Assembly (NCBI GenBank): GCA_023392135.1
Contig: JAEVZQ010000506.1
Span: forward strand, 1-7,348
Direction: 5' to 3'
Source of the DNA: Pseudomonadota bacterium
Lineage (GTDB): Bacteria; Pseudomonadota; Alphaproteobacteria; Rhizobiales; Hyphomicrobiaceae
DNA length: 7,348 bases
Both the position numbers and the translations under genes were made by a program. The stretch's first letter is position 1. Every line of letters begins with the position of its first letter. The notes beneath the pieces are model-generated. The model worked only from the letters and a program-made list of their open reading frames with translations, was not told the DNA's origin and ran no database searches. This document shows positions 5,740 through 7,348 of this stretch, piece after piece.

Positions 5740-7348
5740 ATGACCGACACATCATTGATCCGAAATTTCTCGATCATCGCCCACATCGACCACGGCAAGT
5801 CGACGCTGTCCGACCGGCTGATCCAGCTCTGCGGCAACGTCAGCAACCGGGAGATGAAGGAGCAGATCCTCGACTCCATGGAGATCGAGCGCGAGCGCGG
5901 CATCACCATCAAGGCCCAGACCGTGCGCCTCGACTACAAGCACAAGGACGGCAACACCTATCAGCTCAACCTGATGGACACGCCTGGGCACGTGGACTTC
6001 GCTTACGAGGTCTCGCGCTGCCTCGCTGCCTGCGAGGGCGCGATCCTGGTCGTCGATGCGTCTCAGGGCGTCGAGGCGCAGACGCTGGCGAACGTCTACC
6101 AGGCCCTCGACAACGACCTCGAGATCCTGCCGGTCCTGAACAAGGTGGACTTGCCGGCCGCCGATCCGGACCGCGTCAAGCAACAGATCGAGGATGTGAT
6201 CGGTCTCGACGCCTCCGATGCCGTTCCCATCTCGGCCAAGACCGGCCTCAACGTCGAGGCGGTGCTGGAGGGGATTGTCGAGCGCCTGCCGCCGCCGAAG
6301 GGCGACCGCAACAAGCCGCTCAAGGCCCTGCTCATCGATAGCTGGTATGACGCCTACCTCGGCGTCATCGTGCTCGTCCGCATCATGGAAGGCGTGCTGA
6401 AGAAGGGGCAACGCATCAAGCTGATGGCTTCCGGCGGCAGCTATCAGATCGAGCGCGTGGGCGTGTTCCGGCCGAAGCAGGAGATGCTGTCGGAGCTCGG
6501 CCCGGGCGAGGTGGGCTTCTTCACGGCGGCCATCAAGCAGGTGGCCGACACCCGCGTCGGTGACACGGTGACGGACGAGAAGACGCCGACCGCCGCACCG
6601 CTGCCCGGCTTCAAGCCCGTGCAGCCCGTGGTTTTCTGCGGCCTGTTCCCGGTCGATGCTGCGGACTTCGAGGATCTGCGCGAGGCCATGGCGAAGCTCA
6701 GGCTGAACGACGCCAGCTTCTCCTACGAGATGGAGACCTCGGCGGCGCTCGGCTTCGGGTTCCGCTGCGGCTTCCTGGGGCTGTTGCACCTGGAGATCAT
6801 CACCGAGCGGCTCGAGCGCGAGTTCGGGATGGATCTCATCACCACGGCGCCGAGCGTTATTTATCACATCTACCTGACGGACGGCACGCGCATCGAGCTG
6901 CACAATCCGGCCGATATGCCGGACCCGGTCAAGATCGACCATATCGAGGAGCCGTGGATTCAGGCTACGATCCTGGTGCCGGACGAGTACCTCGGTGCCG
7001 TGCTCAAGCTATGCCAGGACCGTCGCGGCCGGCAGAAGAACCTCACTTATGCCGGCAGTCGCGCCATGCTGGTCTACGAGCTGCCGCTCAACGAGGTGGT
7101 TTTCGACTTCTATGATCGGCTCAAGTCCGTGAGCCGCGGCTACGCGTCGTTCGACTATCAGATCACGGGTTACGAGGAAAACGACCTCGTCAAAATGTCG
7201 ATCCTGGTGAATGGCGAGCCGGTCGATGCGCTCTCCATCATCGTCCACCGCTCCCGCGCCGAGCAGCGGGGCCGGGTCATGTGCGAGAAGCTCAAGGACC
7301 TCATCCCGCCGCACCTGTTCCAGATCCCGATCCAGGCCGCCATCGGCG
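5740..7348 (+). CDS. lepA: elongation factor 4 (LepA), N-terminal 536 codons (3' end off window)
   Basis: LepA is a translational GTPase that binds the ribosome, is reported to back-translocate or rescue stalled complexes, and affects initiation and ribosome assembly. The frame is open from ATG 5740 to the right edge; the family is about 600 residues, so about 60-65 are missing. GTPase motifs are G1 AHIDHGKST (14-22), G2 ERGIT (52-56), G3 DTPGH (80-84, catalytic His84), G4 NKVD (134-137) and G5 SAK (165-167). Later come the domain II beta-barrel region and the LepA/EF-G-like block [13 protein letters not shown], encoded near 6760-6800. The basic LepA-specific C-terminal domain begins before the edge (SRAEQRGR, near 7250-7275). 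Absence of an EF-G domain IV-type sequence separates it from [23 protein letters not shown] is the normal N-terminus, so the start is well supported although no clear ribosome binding site precedes it. No functional link to the transporter is known. Confidence 0.96.
   Translation, partial: MTDTSLIRNFSIIAHIDHGKSTLSDRLIQLCGNVSNREMKEQILDSMEIERERGITIKAQTVRLDYKHKDGNTYQLNLMDTPGHVDFAYEVSRCLAACEGAILVVDASQGVEAQTLANVYQALDNDLEILPVLNKVDLPAADPDRVKQQIEDVIGLDASDAVPISAKTGLNVEAVLEGIVERLPPPKGDRNKPLKALLIDSWYDAYLGVIVLVRIMEGVLKKGQRIKLMASGGSYQIERVGVFRPKQEMLSELGPGEVGFFTAAIKQVADTRVGDTVTDEKTPTAAPLPGFKPVQPVVFCGLFPVDAADFEDLREAMAKLRLNDASFSYEMETSAALGFGFRCGFLGLLHLEIITERLEREFGMDLITTAPSVIYHIYLTDGTRIELHNPADMPDPVKIDHIEEPWIQATILVPDEYLGAVLKLCQDRRGRQKNLTYAGSRAMLVYELPLNEVVFDFYDRLKSVSRGYASFDYQITGYEENDLVKMSILVNGEPVDALSIIVHRSRAEQRGRVMCEKLKDLIPPHLFQIPIQAAIG

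Noticed and set aside
5752..6942. A 396-codon open frame on the - strand
   Set aside because: It is exactly antisense to the conserved lepA reading frame, and its product is low-complexity with no recognisable domain; such frames are common opposite GC-rich genes.

Overview
The window is GC-rich, and every gene in it reads on the + strand. It holds a five-gene neighbourhood typical of a proteobacterium, most likely an alphaproteobacterium. That assignment rests on the HrpB and LepA sequence style, the phnD-phnC-phnE-phnE layout, and a dispersed palindrome of the GTCAT-YCC-CGCGAAGGCG-GGAATCC type. It is an inference from family resemblance, not a measured placement.

Layout: (1) 1-1793, the C-terminal part of the ATP-dependent helicase gene hrpB, cut by the left edge. 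(2) 1794-1920, an intergenic stretch with a strong Shine-Dalgarno site and a candidate but unproven Pho box. (3) 1921-5687, a complete ABC importer set for phosphonate-type anions: periplasmic binding protein (phnD-like), ATPase (phnC) and two paralogous permeases (phnE1, phnE2). (4) 4583-4865, a 283-base gap between the permeases that carries three hairpins, two of them clear copies of one repeat in opposite orientations. (5) 5740-7348, the first 536 codons of lepA (elongation factor 4), cut by the right edge.

The four transport genes would work as one machine. The binding protein captures a phosphonate, phosphite or similar ligand in the periplasm. A PhnE1/PhnE2 pair forms the membrane channel and a PhnC dimer powers import. 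No C-P lyase, phosphonatase or phosphite dehydrogenase gene is present, so the substrate cannot be read from the neighbours. The flanking genes are housekeeping genes with no functional link to the transporter.

No wholly new system is evident. The points most worth a second look are the divergent ligand loop and acidic, calcium-loop-like N-terminus of the binding protein, the His/Asp-rich tail of PhnC, the palindromic repeats between the permease genes, the possible Pho box, and a possible leaderless start for lepA.
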